Both the position numbers and the translations under genes were made by a program. This document shows, piece after piece, positions 7,296 to 15,631 of a DNA stretch of 43,143 nt (positions are counted from its first letter, which is position 1; each line of letters starts with the position of its first letter). The stretch comes from Bacteroidales bacterium (GTDB lineage: Bacteria > Bacteroidota > Bacteroidia > Bacteroidales > UBA932). Location: contig JAFSPR010000117.1 of NCBI GenBank assembly GCA_017451395.1, forward strand, positions 1 through 43,143. The letters run 5' to 3'. Below the pieces are notes generated by a model that worked only from the letters and a program-made list of their open reading frames with translations, had not been told where the DNA came from and did no database searches.

Positions 7296-8832
7296 GTTTC
7301 TTGGCCGGTATTTCCTGACGTTTAGACTGCAGCTGCTCCAGGGCGCGGATTACGCGGAAGCGGGTGTTGCGGGGCTCTATTACGTCATCTATGTAACCTT
7401 TCTGGGCAGCCTGATAGGGATTTGAGAAGAGGTCTTCGTACTCCTTCTTCTTTTCCTCGAAGATGGCCTTTGCGTTTTCGGGGTCTGCCTTTATTTCCTT
7501 TGCGTAGAGCACGTTGACTGCTCCGTCTGCGCCCATTACGGCAATCTGTGCGCTGGGCCAGGCGTAGTTGATGTCTCCGCGAAGCTGCTTGCAGCTCATG
7601 ACAATGTGGGCGCCGCCGTAACCTTTCCTGAGCGTTACCGTAACCTTGGGGACGGTGGCTTCTCCGTATGCGTAAAGGAGTTTTGCGCCGTTTGTAATGA
7701 TGGCTCCGTACTCCTGCTGGGTGCCGGGAAGGAAGCCGGGAACATCAACCAGGGTAACCAGGGGGATGTTGAAGGCGTCGCAGAAGCGAACAAAGCGGGC
7801 TGCCTTTCGGCTGGCGTTTATATCCAGCACGCCGGCAAGCATCTGGGGCTGGTTGGCCACAATTCCCACGCTTCGGCCTGCAAAGCGTGCAAAACCAACA
7901 ATAATGTTCTTGGCGAAGTCCTTGTGAATCTCAAAGAACTCTCCGTCATCTACTATGCTCCCGATGACTCCGTACATGTCGTAGGCCTTGTTGGGGTTGT
8001 CCGGGACAATTGAGTTGAGGGAGTCGTCCACTCTTCCCACAGGGTCTGAGGTTTCCTTGAGGGGAGCGGTTTCCATGTTGTTCTGGGGAAGGTAGCTAAG
8101 GAGCTTCTTGATGGTTGCAATGGCATCTTCCTCGGTTTCTGCGGCAAAGTGGGCGACCCCGCTTTTTGAGGCATGCACGGATGCACCGCCAAGCTGTTCC
8201 TGGTCCACCACCTCTCCTGTAACGCTTTTTACCACGGCAGGGCCTGTGAGGAACATGTAGGAGGTGTTTTTCACCATGAGGGTGAAGTCCGTGAGGGCGG
8301 GGGAGTAAACCGCGCCGCCTGCGCAGGGACCCATTATGCAGCTAATCTGGGGAACGACGCCGCTGGATAGGATATTGCGCTCGAAAATCTCTCCGTAGCC
8401 GGCAAGGGCGTCAATGCCTTCCTGGATACGTGCTCCGCCGCTGTCGTTGAGGCCGATGCACGGCGCTCCGTTACGCAGGGCCATGTCCTGCACCTTGCAG
8501 ATTTTCTCGCTCATGGTTTTGGAGAGCGAGCCTCCGCTGACTGTGAAATCCTGTGCAAAGACATACACCAGACGGCCGTCAATGGTTCCGCATCCGGTTA
8601 CTACTCCGTCTCCGTCCGGGTGACTTTTTTCCATGCCGAAATTGGTGCAGCGGTGCTGGACAAACATGTCAAACTCCTCAAAGCTGCCGGGATCCAGAAG
8701 GAGGTCCAGGCGCTCCCGGGCAGTGAGTTTGCCCTTTGCGTGCTGAGCTTCAATCCTTTTCTCACCGCCGCCAAGGCGTGCCTTTGCGCGGCGCTGAACC
8801 AGTTTCTCAATATTATCTGACTGTATACTCAT
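7276..8832 (-). CDS. mmdA: Acyl-CoA carboxyltransferase, methylmalonyl-CoA decarboxylase alpha subunit
   Basis: This cytoplasmic subunit transfers the carboxyl group from methylmalonyl-CoA (or a similar acyl-CoA) to biotin. Its 518 residues form the two-domain carboxyltransferase fold. Recognisable stretches are [46 protein letters not shown] with the oxyanion glycines, [32 protein letters not shown] and [18 protein letters not shown]. The same family includes propionyl-CoA carboxylase beta, but the mmdD, mmdC and mmdB genes following it, and the absence of a biotin carboxylase gene, mark this as the decarboxylase. The ATG at 8832 lies about 28 bases after the predicted transcript start. It probably runs the methylmalonyl-CoA to propionyl-CoA step of succinate fermentation while pumping Na+. 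Confidence 0.95.
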   Translation of the reverse strand: MSIQSDNIEKLVQRRAKARLGGGEKRIEAQHAKGKLTARERLDLLLDPGSFEEFDMFVQHRCTNFGMEKSHPDGDGVVTGCGTIDGRLVYVFAQDFTVSGGSLSKTMSEKICKVQDMALRNGAPCIGLNDSGGARIQEGIDALAGYGEIFERNILSSGVVPQISCIMGPCAGGAVYSPALTDFTLMVKNTSYMFLTGPAVVKSVTGEVVDQEQLGGASVHASKSGVAHFAAETEEDAIATIKKLLSYLPQNNMETAPLKETSDPVGRVDDSLNSIVPDNPNKAYDMYGVIGSIVDDGEFFEIHKDFAKNIIVGFARFAGRSVGIVANQPQMLAGVLDINASRKAARFVRFCDAFNIPLVTLVDVPGFLPGTQQEYGAIITNGAKLLYAYGEATVPKVTVTLRKGYGGAHIVMSCKQLRGDINYAWPSAQIAVMGADGAVNVLYAKEIKADPENAKAIFEEKKKEYEDLFSNPYQAAQKGYIDDVIEPRNTRFRVIRALEQLQSKRQEIPAKKHDNLPL

Positions 8833-8864
8833 TATAACTGATATATATTCTCTTTAATAACCCA

Positions 8865-8896
8865 CAAATATACTACTTTTGCAGGGCTTATGCAAA
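8865..8896 (-). promoter_or_regulatory. Promoter of the mmdADCB operon
   Basis: On the minus strand a TTTG -33 box (8893-8896) is followed after 20 bases by a perfect TATATTTG -7 element (8865-8872). Transcription should start near 8860, about 28 bases before the mmdA ATG. Spacing and both boxes fit the Bacteroidota consensus, so this is one of the two best promoters in the window. Confidence 0.8.
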
Positions 8897-8903
8897 TGTG
8901 TAC

Positions 8904-8933
8904 AAAAATCGGGTACACCTGCAGGTGCACCCG
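8904..8933 (-). terminator. Rho-independent terminator of the GH3 gene
   Basis: In the minus-strand transcript a 24-base self-complementary stretch (8910-8933, arms CGGGTGCACCTG and CAGGTGTACCCG, one G-U pair) is followed by ATTTTTG. It lies 26 bases after the GH3 stop codon and directly in front of the mmdA -33 box, so it separates the two transcription units. Confidence 0.75.
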
Positions 8934-8959
8934 AGGATTTGTATTTAGCTGAGTATAAG

Positions 8960-11281
8960 CTACTTCTGAGGCAGGCAGGCTTCGTGGGCGGGCCAGGACT
9001 GGGCCTTGGCCAGTTTGAAGGCCGCTGTGGCGCGGATATCGGCCACGGAAGCGCCGAAGGAGGCCTTGTATGCACCTGCTGCGGTTTCCCATGCGCTTGT
9101 GGAAGGGTTGAAGGAAGCCAGGGTGTAGGGGTTGATTGTCATGGTAAGGGTCTGGCTTTCACCGGGCTGGAGTTCCTTTGTCTTGGCGAATGCCTTGAGT
9201 TCACAGGCGGGTTTTTCAAGACCGCCGGCGGGAGCGCTCACATAAAGCTGGACGGCTTCCTTGCCGGCTACCTTACCTGTGTTCTTCACGATTATGGTGG
9301 CAGTCACGGTTCCGTCCTTTGCCACCTTCACGGAAGGCTTGCCGTACTCGAAGGAAGTATAGCTAAGGCCATAGCCGAAGGGATAGGAAACACCCTTCCC
9401 GGCAGTGGTGAAGTAGCGGTAGCCTACATTCAGGCCCTCGGCGTAATCCGTATAGTCAACGTTCTTCCTGGGCTGCCGTGCCATCTGGGCCGATGAAGCG
9501 AACGGGTTGAAGGAGGGTTCGCTCTTTACGTTTGCAGGGAAGTTGGAGGATGAGGGGATGTCATAGTATGCCATGGGGAAAGTCATGGGGAGCTTTCCGG
9601 AAGGATTTGCAGCGCCGGAAAGGACATCGGCCACGGCATAGCCGCCTTCCTGACCGGGAGTCCAGGCAAGGAGGATGGCATCCGGGATGTGCTTCCAGGA
9701 GGCTGTTTCAATGACACCGCCGATATTCAGGACCACAATCAGCTTCTTGCCTGCTGCGTGATAGGTGTCGGCAAGGTTCTGGAGGAGATCGCGCTCCAGG
9801 GCGGTGAGGTTCCAGTCTCCGTTGGCGGCCTTCCTGTCGTCTCCTTCACCGGCGTTGCGGCTGATGGTGAGGATGGCGATGTCTGAGGCTGCTTCCTTCT
9901 TTTCAATGAATGAGCGGGAAACGTTCATCTCCGGGACTACGGGGTCTCCAAGGAGGATTCCCCAGTTGCTGGAAGCGTTGTTGCCGGCCTCTGTCTTTGA
10001 AAGGGTGATGTACTGGCCGTACCATTTTTCAATGTCGGGATCCACCTCATAGCCATTTACGCGGAGGCCCTGGGCAATACTGCGTACATAAGCCTTGTTC
10101 ACGTTGCCGGAACCGGTACCGCCGGCTATGAAATCATATGAGCCGATGCCGTAGAGGGCGACTTTCTTCACGTCCTGAAGCGGCAGGACGCCGTTATTCT
10201 CCAGGAGCACGAGGCCTTCGGGGGTGGCGGCGCGCACAAGCTTTGCGTGAGCGGCAAGGTCGGGCTTGTTGCTGAACTTGTATCCGGCAAAGCGGGGAGT
10301 GCGAACAATATACCTGAGCATATTGCGTACGTTGCGGTCAAGGTCGGATTCGCTGAGGGAACCATCCTTGACGGCGGCGATGATGCGCTGGATTTCCTGG
10401 TCCATACCTGGTTCCATAAGGTCATTGCCGGCGTGTACGGCGGCTACGGTGCCTTCCTTGAAGCCCCAGTCGGTCATTACGATGCCGTTAAATCCCCATT
10501 CGTCGCGGAGGATGGTTGTGAGGAGGTCATAGCTCTGCTGGGTGAACACGCCGTTGAGGCGGTTGTATGAGGACATTACAGTCCAGGGGTCACTCTCTTT
10601 CACGGCAATCTCAAAGCCTTTGAGGTAGAGTTCGCGGAGCGTACGGACATCCACGCGGGAGTCGTTGTTCATACGGTTCACCTCCTGGTCATTGGCGGCG
10701 AAATGCTTGATGGATACGCCCACGCCGTTGCTCTGGATGCCGCGGACATATGCCGCCGCCATCTTTCCGGTAAGGAGCGGATCCTCGGAGAAATACTCGA
10801 AGTTGCGGCCGCAGAGGGGGTTGCGGTGAAGGTTCAGGCCGGGAGCCAGGAGGACATCGGCCCCATATTCCTTGACCTCTTCACCCATTGCGGTGGTGAG
10901 CTCCTGGACAAGGTCTGTGTTCCATGTAGATGCCAGCACCGTGCCCACAGGGAAACCGGTGCAGTAGAAGGTCTGGCTGGTTCCGGGGCGGGTGGGATTG
11001 ATGCGGAGACCGGCAGGGCCGTCGGCCAGCACCGTGGTGGTGATTCCAAGGCGCGGGATGGCACGGGTTGTACCGGCGGCGCCGGAAACAAGGGTTTCAT
11101 TGGAAGCTGTCAGTGAACCGGCTGTCATCGAGCCCCAGCCGCCGCCCACTACCAGGGTGGCTTTCTCTTCAAGGGTCATGGCCTTAAGGACGTCTTCAAT
11201 GTTGTCCTTGTTCAGCCTGGGCTGTGCAAAAAGGGAGAGTGTGCAGAGAACGGCTGCACCCGTGAGGAAGATTTTTCTCAT
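8960..11281 (-). CDS. Secreted GH3 beta-glycosidase (probable beta-glucosidase)
   Basis: A glycoside hydrolase family 3 enzyme, 773 residues, exported by the signal peptide MRKIFLTGAAVLCTLSLFAQ. Domain order is a (beta/alpha)8 barrel (about 30-340), an alpha/beta sandwich (about 365-580) and a fibronectin type III-like domain at the C-terminus (about 640-740). The nucleophile is D271 in GIVMTDWGF. The substrate-binding SIKHFAANDQE and GRNFEYFSEDP are present. Beta-glucosidase is the most likely activity; GH3 also includes beta-xylosidases. It lies downstream of, and on the same strand as, the HTCS gene, but it has its own promoter at 11312-11342 and a terminator after it. The divergent PUL carries a second, distinct GH3 (25684-27930). 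Confidence 0.93.
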   Translation of the reverse strand: MRKIFLTGAAVLCTLSLFAQPRLNKDNIEDVLKAMTLEEKATLVVGGGWGSMTAGSLTASNETLVSGAAGTTRAIPRLGITTTVLADGPAGLRINPTRPGTSQTFYCTGFPVGTVLASTWNTDLVQELTTAMGEEVKEYGADVLLAPGLNLHRNPLCGRNFEYFSEDPLLTGKMAAAYVRGIQSNGVGVSIKHFAANDQEVNRMNNDSRVDVRTLRELYLKGFEIAVKESDPWTVMSSYNRLNGVFTQQSYDLLTTILRDEWGFNGIVMTDWGFKEGTVAAVHAGNDLMEPGMDQEIQRIIAAVKDGSLSESDLDRNVRNMLRYIVRTPRFAGYKFSNKPDLAAHAKLVRAATPEGLVLLENNGVLPLQDVKKVALYGIGSYDFIAGGTGSGNVNKAYVRSIAQGLRVNGYEVDPDIEKWYGQYITLSKTEAGNNASSNWGILLGDPVVPEMNVSRSFIEKKEAASDIAILTISRNAGEGDDRKAANGDWNLTALERDLLQNLADTYHAAGKKLIVVLNIGGVIETASWKHIPDAILLAWTPGQEGGYAVADVLSGAANPSGKLPMTFPMAYYDIPSSSNFPANVKSEPSFNPFASSAQMARQPRKNVDYTDYAEGLNVGYRYFTTAGKGVSYPFGYGLSYTSFEYGKPSVKVAKDGTVTATIIVKNTGKVAGKEAVQLYVSAPAGGLEKPACELKAFAKTKELQPGESQTLTMTINPYTLASFNPSTSAWETAAGAYKASFGASVADIRATAAFKLAKAQSWPAHEACLPQK

Positions 11282-11311
11282 ATTTGTGTTATTGTATGGT
11301 TTTTCCAGTGA

Positions 11312-11342
11312 CGAATATAGTCTCTTTTTTCATACGCGCAAA
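11312..11342 (-). promoter_or_regulatory. Promoter of the GH3 gene
   Basis: Minus-strand TTTG (11339-11342), a 19-base spacer, then TATATTCG (11312-11319), one base off the TAnnTTTG consensus. The predicted transcript starts near 11307, leaving a 26-base leader before the ATG at 11281. Confidence 0.65.
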
Positions 11343-11372
11343 GCGTGGCGCCCAAGATTGAACGCCACGCTT
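11341..11372. promoter_or_regulatory. Perfect 10-bp inverted repeat between the HTCS gene and the GH3 promoter
   Basis: Arms AAGCGTGGCG (11341-11350) and CGCCACGCTT (11363-11372) with a 12-base spacer. It lies 21 bases after the HTCS stop, so it may form the transcript-ending hairpin of that gene, but no U-run follows. It also touches the GH3 -33 box at 11339-11342, so an operator role is equally possible. Confidence 0.6.
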
Positions 11373-11393
11373 AACATTTAAACAAACAGACAA

Positions 11394-14300
11394 CTACCCG
11401 CCGTATTCTGAATGGGGGACGCCGAACTGTTTCTTGAAGGAGGTTGAGAAGTGGGAGAGGGTGTTGAACCCCGTCATGTAGGCAATCTCACTCATGTTGA
11501 ACTTGCCCTCCTTCAGGAGATCGGCGGCGCGGTTCAGTTTGTAACGCTTGAAGAACACGGACGGATTCTCGCCGGTAAGGCCCTTCACCTTGTAGTAGAA
11601 CTTGGTGCGGGAAATCTTCATCATCTCCGTGATGCGGGTGATGTCAAGGTCCGTGTTGGCAAGTTCCTTTTCCATAAGTTCATAAAGTTCCTTCATGAAG
11701 GCGGAGTCGCGGGGTGAAAGCGCCTCAGGGGCAATGTCTTCGGTGGTAGTGACTGAGCCAAGCTGGCGGTGCAGTATTTCCCTGTTCTCCAGGAGGGATT
11801 TCACGAGAGCCGTAAGGTAGGCGGGCTGGAAGGGCTTGGTCACGTATGCATCGGCCCCCTTGTCCAGGCCCTGTACCTGGCTTTCCACGGCCACCTTGGC
11901 GGTGACAAGGATGACGGGGATGTGGCTCAGCTGGATATTGCCCTTGACTGCCTCGCAAAGGGCGTATCCGTCCATTCCGGGCATCACGACGTCTGAAATG
12001 ACAAGGTCCGGGGAATTCTCTTCCATTCCCTTAAGGGCCGATGCCGCATCAAAGTACAGGGATACCTTATACTGCGGTTTAAGCAGGATCTTAAGGTAGT
12101 TGGCAATGTCTATGTCGTCGTCCACGACGGCAATGTGGCGCTTGGCCACATCTTCGTCGGGGGTTCTTTCCTGTGGCTGGGACTGCTGTGCCGATATGAG
12201 CAGCTGGGGCTTCTGGTCCGTGCGTTCTTCCTCAGGGTAGGAAGAGGCGCTAACGGGCAGGATAAGGCAGAATTCGGCTCCTCCTCCCTCAAGGTTCCAG
12301 GCCTTGATGTATCCGTGGTGCAGGTTGCACAGGGCGCGCGCATAGTACAGGCCGATACCGGATCCCTGCAGTTTATGGCTGGTGGACGACTGGTAGAAAC
12401 GCTCGAATATCTTCTCCAGATCATCCTCAGCTATGCCCGGGCCGTTGTCAGATACGCTGATTGAGGCGTACTGGCCGTCGGTGTCTTTCTCGGTGAGGGG
12501 GAAGCGGGCGGCGGCATCGGCCCTTGGAATTACGTCGAATCCAAGCGTTACCCTGCCTCCAGAGGGGGTGAACTTAAGTGCGTTTGAAAGGAGGTTCATG
12601 ACCACTTTCTGCACTTTATCCGCATCTACCCACATGGTGAAAGGGTCTTCCAGGCCGTATGTGGCAAGTTCTATTCCCTTGGAACTGGCGTTGTAGCTGA
12701 ACAGCTCAGCTATGTCACGGAGCGGTTTCACTACATCCATCTTGGCAACCTTCATCTGGAGCTTGCTGTTGCCTATGCGGTTGAAGTCCAGAAGCTGATT
12801 CACAAGGGAAAGCATCCAGGTGGCGTTGCGGTTTATGATGTCCACCAGCTGGCGGTCCTGCCCCTTCACGCCCTCCGACACGCTGAGCTGCTGCGCGGGC
12901 CCCGCTATCATGGTGAGGGGGGTGCGGAATTCATGGGCCACATTGGAAAAATAGTTCATCTGGATCTTGTTCAGGGCCTTTTCCGCTTTCTCCGCCTCTT
13001 CTGCCTTCTCCCTTTCACGGCGCACCTCACGGATGCGTCTTGCGGCCTCCTTGCGCACGTGGCGCACGTGGCGGTAGAAGGTGAATATCATAGCCAGCAA
13101 CAGTAATCCCGCCAGGGAAAACAGAAGTATAGCCCACCAGGAGCGGTGCCAGGGCGGGAGAACGTGTATCCGGAGGGATTCTTCGGTTTCCGTTACTGAA
13201 TGACTGCCGTTTGCTATACGTACGCGGAGGGTGTATTTCCCGGGAGGAAGGTTTGCGAAATAAGCGTCGTGGCGGGTGCCGATCTTCACCCAGTCCCTGT
13301 CAAATCCTTCCAGTTTGTAGGCATAGCGGATCTGCTCATACTCGCTGTAGTCAAGAGCCGCAAAACTTATCCCGAATCCGTTCTGGTTGTGTCTTATGGT
13401 GACTGTGGGTTTCTCGCTCAGGAGTTTGTCTATGGGGCCGTTTTTCGTCGGAGCGACAATTTGGCCGTGGACGGTGAGGTATTCAAAGACAAGTGGCACG
13501 GTACGTTTGCCTCCAAGGTCAAGGGGGTTGAACCAGGTGATGCCGTGAGTGCCGCCGAACACCAGGGTTCCGTCAGGCAGGATGCATGAGGCGCGGTCAT
13601 TGAACTGGTCTCCGCCAATTCCATCGGCCTCATAATAGTGTACGAATGAACCCACCGTACGGTCATATTTGCCAAGGCCGGCCATGGTTGCCACCCATAT
13701 ATTGCCCTGTCTGTCTTCCTGGATGGAACAGATGTCCTGGCAGGGGGTGCCCGGAATGGGGCGTTTGTGTCCGCTTTCGTTTTCGCTTAGTAAGAGGCCG
13801 TTACCGTATGTCCCAATCCAGATATCATTTTTGCTGTCTTTGAAAAGGACGTTGGGAATAACAATGGACCGTTTCAGGCAGGCGGCCTTTTCCTCCGGGG
13901 TGATAGGCGCCAGACGGCACTCGTAGGAGTAAGTGTTTACGTGGACGGGAGTTGTGCCGAAGCAGGAGGCCACAAGGACGCCGGGTTCCTTGAGAACAAG
14001 GTCCGTGACAAACGTCCATCGTCCATTTTGGGCCACTGAAACCTCCCTGGTGGTTTTGTCCTTCTTGTCATAGCGCACAAGGCTGGGGGAGAATCCGCCT
14101 ATCCAGATAGCGCCCCGGTCGTCTTCCAGGACAGTCAGGGGAGTTGCGGCGAATACCACATCCTTCCCGGTGAGATGCTTTCCGTCCCATACGCAGCGTA
14201 TGATGCGGTTCTTCTCCATAAACACAAACCAGAGGTCCCCGTCAAGGTCTGAGTAGACTCCTGAAATACGGGTATAACCAACCTGGGCGTCCGGGATGAG

Positions 14301-15461
14301 GTGTGCGATGGGAACCTCGCGTAATTCCTTTGTCCCAATGTCATATCGGAAGAGGCCGTCCCTCTGGGTGCATATCCAAAGGCCGCCGTCTTTGTCCGTA
14401 CTGAGGGCCGTGACGTTTTTCCCCTTCAGGGCCGATGTGAGGAATTTATTGCTGCCGAACAGGCTTTTGTCGCTGTAGGAGACGTGGTAGCCGTGGTCTG
14501 TGGTTCCCATCCACAGATTGCCCCTTTTGTCCAGGAACATGGACCTTATGTCCTCCTGGGGGATGTCGAAGGGGAAATCTGTGTCGGATTCAAAAGTTAC
14601 GCGCCCACGCGTGGAAGAATAATGGAAGAAACCCTTCCCGATTACGTTCAGGAGAAGGGAATTATCGTTCAGGGGATAGAGAATGTCTATGTCTCCGCTC
14701 ATGAGGCGTTTTTCGGCCGATATTGCGGCGGGAAGAGGCTGCCAGGCAAGGTTCCTTGTGTCCAGGATACTCAGGCTGCCCATACCGGAAAGCCACAGCT
14801 GGTCCGTCCCAAATGTACAGATATGGTATGCCTGGTGGGGGATGGGCAGGGATTCAATGATGGCGAAACTCTCTGTGGAGTAGCAGTGGAGACGGAAGCC
14901 TCCTTCCGAAACTACCCAGAGCCGGCCGTCTGGCTGCAGGACCGCGGAAGGTGGTGCGCCGAAAGCGTTGATTTCCCTCACGACGGGACGGATAAGGTCA
15001 TTCTCCCTGTCGTATTTGTATAGGGTATTTCCGCCGATGAAAAGGAGGAGTCCGGAACGGCTTTCCAGTATCTGGCTCATATTCTTGTTGTCTCCAAGAA
15101 CCTTTATGCGCCTGAAACCTCCTTTGTCGGAACGTACGGCCACTCCGTAGAACGTGGTTATCCACAGCGAACCGTCCTGGGAGGCGTGAACGGCATTTAT
15201 CTGGTTGTCCGGGAGCCCCAGGGAATCCTCCGTGCAGAAGAACTGCTGGTACTCCATTCCGGTATATTTGTCCAGACCGCGGCCGGTGGCTATCCATATG
15301 TGGCCGTCCTTGTCCTGGGCGAATCCGTTCACCTTCTGGTTGGAAAGGCGTTCACTCACAACCATGCTGCCATCCTGGACGGCAGGCGTGAAGGACCCTT
15401 CATATCTTTTGCAGGCCAGGGAGGCCAGAAGCAAAAGTGCGGTTATCAGTTTAATTTTCAT
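11394..15461 (-). CDS. Hybrid two-component system sensor-regulator (HTCS) of the PUL
   Basis: A single-polypeptide sensor and transcription factor of 1355 residues that typically binds an oligosaccharide in the periplasm and activates the neighbouring PUL. The order is: signal sequence MKIKLITALLLLASLAC; a periplasmic beta-propeller with repeats such as GHIWIATGRGL, GNLWMGTTDHG, GGLWICTQRDGL, NDIWIGTYGNGL and GNIWVATMAGL; a Y_Y_Y domain ending near LPPGKYTLRVRIANG; a membrane helix at about 773-795; a HisKA domain with H843 in NVAHEFRTPL; a HATPase with NLLSNALKFTP and DNGPGIAEDD; a receiver with phospho-acceptor D1157 in VISDVVMPGMDG; and an AraC-type helix-turn-helix at about 1255-1355 (IAYMTGFNTLSHFSTSFKKQFG). 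It diverges from the esterase-susCD operon. Confidence 0.96.
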   Translation of the reverse strand: MKIKLITALLLLASLACKRYEGSFTPAVQDGSMVVSERLSNQKVNGFAQDKDGHIWIATGRGLDKYTGMEYQQFFCTEDSLGLPDNQINAVHASQDGSLWITTFYGVAVRSDKGGFRRIKVLGDNKNMSQILESRSGLLLFIGGNTLYKYDRENDLIRPVVREINAFGAPPSAVLQPDGRLWVVSEGGFRLHCYSTESFAIIESLPIPHQAYHICTFGTDQLWLSGMGSLSILDTRNLAWQPLPAAISAEKRLMSGDIDILYPLNDNSLLLNVIGKGFFHYSSTRGRVTFESDTDFPFDIPQEDIRSMFLDKRGNLWMGTTDHGYHVSYSDKSLFGSNKFLTSALKGKNVTALSTDKDGGLWICTQRDGLFRYDIGTKELREVPIAHLIPDAQVGYTRISGVYSDLDGDLWFVFMEKNRIIRCVWDGKHLTGKDVVFAATPLTVLEDDRGAIWIGGFSPSLVRYDKKDKTTREVSVAQNGRWTFVTDLVLKEPGVLVASCFGTTPVHVNTYSYECRLAPITPEEKAACLKRSIVIPNVLFKDSKNDIWIGTYGNGLLLSENESGHKRPIPGTPCQDICSIQEDRQGNIWVATMAGLGKYDRTVGSFVHYYEADGIGGDQFNDRASCILPDGTLVFGGTHGITWFNPLDLGGKRTVPLVFEYLTVHGQIVAPTKNGPIDKLLSEKPTVTIRHNQNGFGISFAALDYSEYEQIRYAYKLEGFDRDWVKIGTRHDAYFANLPPGKYTLRVRIANGSHSVTETEESLRIHVLPPWHRSWWAILLFSLAGLLLLAMIFTFYRHVRHVRKEAARRIREVRREREKAEEAEKAEKALNKIQMNYFSNVAHEFRTPLTMIAGPAQQLSVSEGVKGQDRQLVDIINRNATWMLSLVNQLLDFNRIGNSKLQMKVAKMDVVKPLRDIAELFSYNASSKGIELATYGLEDPFTMWVDADKVQKVVMNLLSNALKFTPSGGRVTLGFDVIPRADAAARFPLTEKDTDGQYASISVSDNGPGIAEDDLEKIFERFYQSSTSHKLQGSGIGLYYARALCNLHHGYIKAWNLEGGGAEFCLILPVSASSYPEEERTDQKPQLLISAQQSQPQERTPDEDVAKRHIAVVDDDIDIANYLKILLKPQYKVSLYFDAASALKGMEENSPDLVISDVVMPGMDGYALCEAVKGNIQLSHIPVILVTAKVAVESQVQGLDKGADAYVTKPFQPAYLTALVKSLLENREILHRQLGSVTTTEDIAPEALSPRDSAFMKELYELMEKELANTDLDITRITEMMKISRTKFYYKVKGLTGENPSVFFKRYKLNRAADLLKEGKFNMSEIAYMTGFNTLSHFSTSFKKQFGVPHSEYGG

Positions 15462-15465
15462 AGGA

Positions 15466-15473
15466 CAAATATA
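15466..15473 (-). promoter_or_regulatory. -7 element (TATATTTG) directly in front of the HTCS start
   Basis: A perfect TAnnTTTG match on the minus strand, ending only four bases before the ATG at 15461. With the usual five-base spacing the transcript would begin at or next to the A of the start codon, implying a leaderless message. The start itself is fixed by the signal sequence. No -33 box is seen. Confidence 0.6.
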
Positions 15474-15499
15474 GACAAGAAAACGTGATTATCGGCATA

Positions 15500-15532
15500 T
15501 TTTGAACAAATAGAAAGACTTTTGAACAAATA
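15500..15532 (+). promoter_or_regulatory. 13-bp direct repeat, candidate HTCS binding site
   Basis: The sequence TTTTGAACAAATA occurs at 15500-15512 and again at 15520-15532. The centre-to-centre distance is 20 bp, about two helical turns, so both copies face the same side of the DNA. AraC-type domains of HTCS proteins commonly bind such tandem half-sites. The pair lies 39 bases upstream of the HTCS ATG and about 100 bases upstream of the esterase ATG at 15632. No convincing -7 element was found between it and that start; CAACTTTG at 15601-15608 is the closest, with one mismatch. Confidence 0.55.
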
Positions 15533-15631
15533 AAATTTTTAAATAAAACGCTAATGAAAGCATTTGACAATGGTAAAAAGAGTTTGGGCGGCATAATCCC
15601 CAACTTTGCACCAGTAAAAACCGCATTTGTT

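Noticed and set aside
15554-15631. Upstream in-frame ATG extending the type-B carboxylesterase by 26 residues
   Set aside because: The extension would bury the lipoprotein signal, which begins exactly at ATG 15632.
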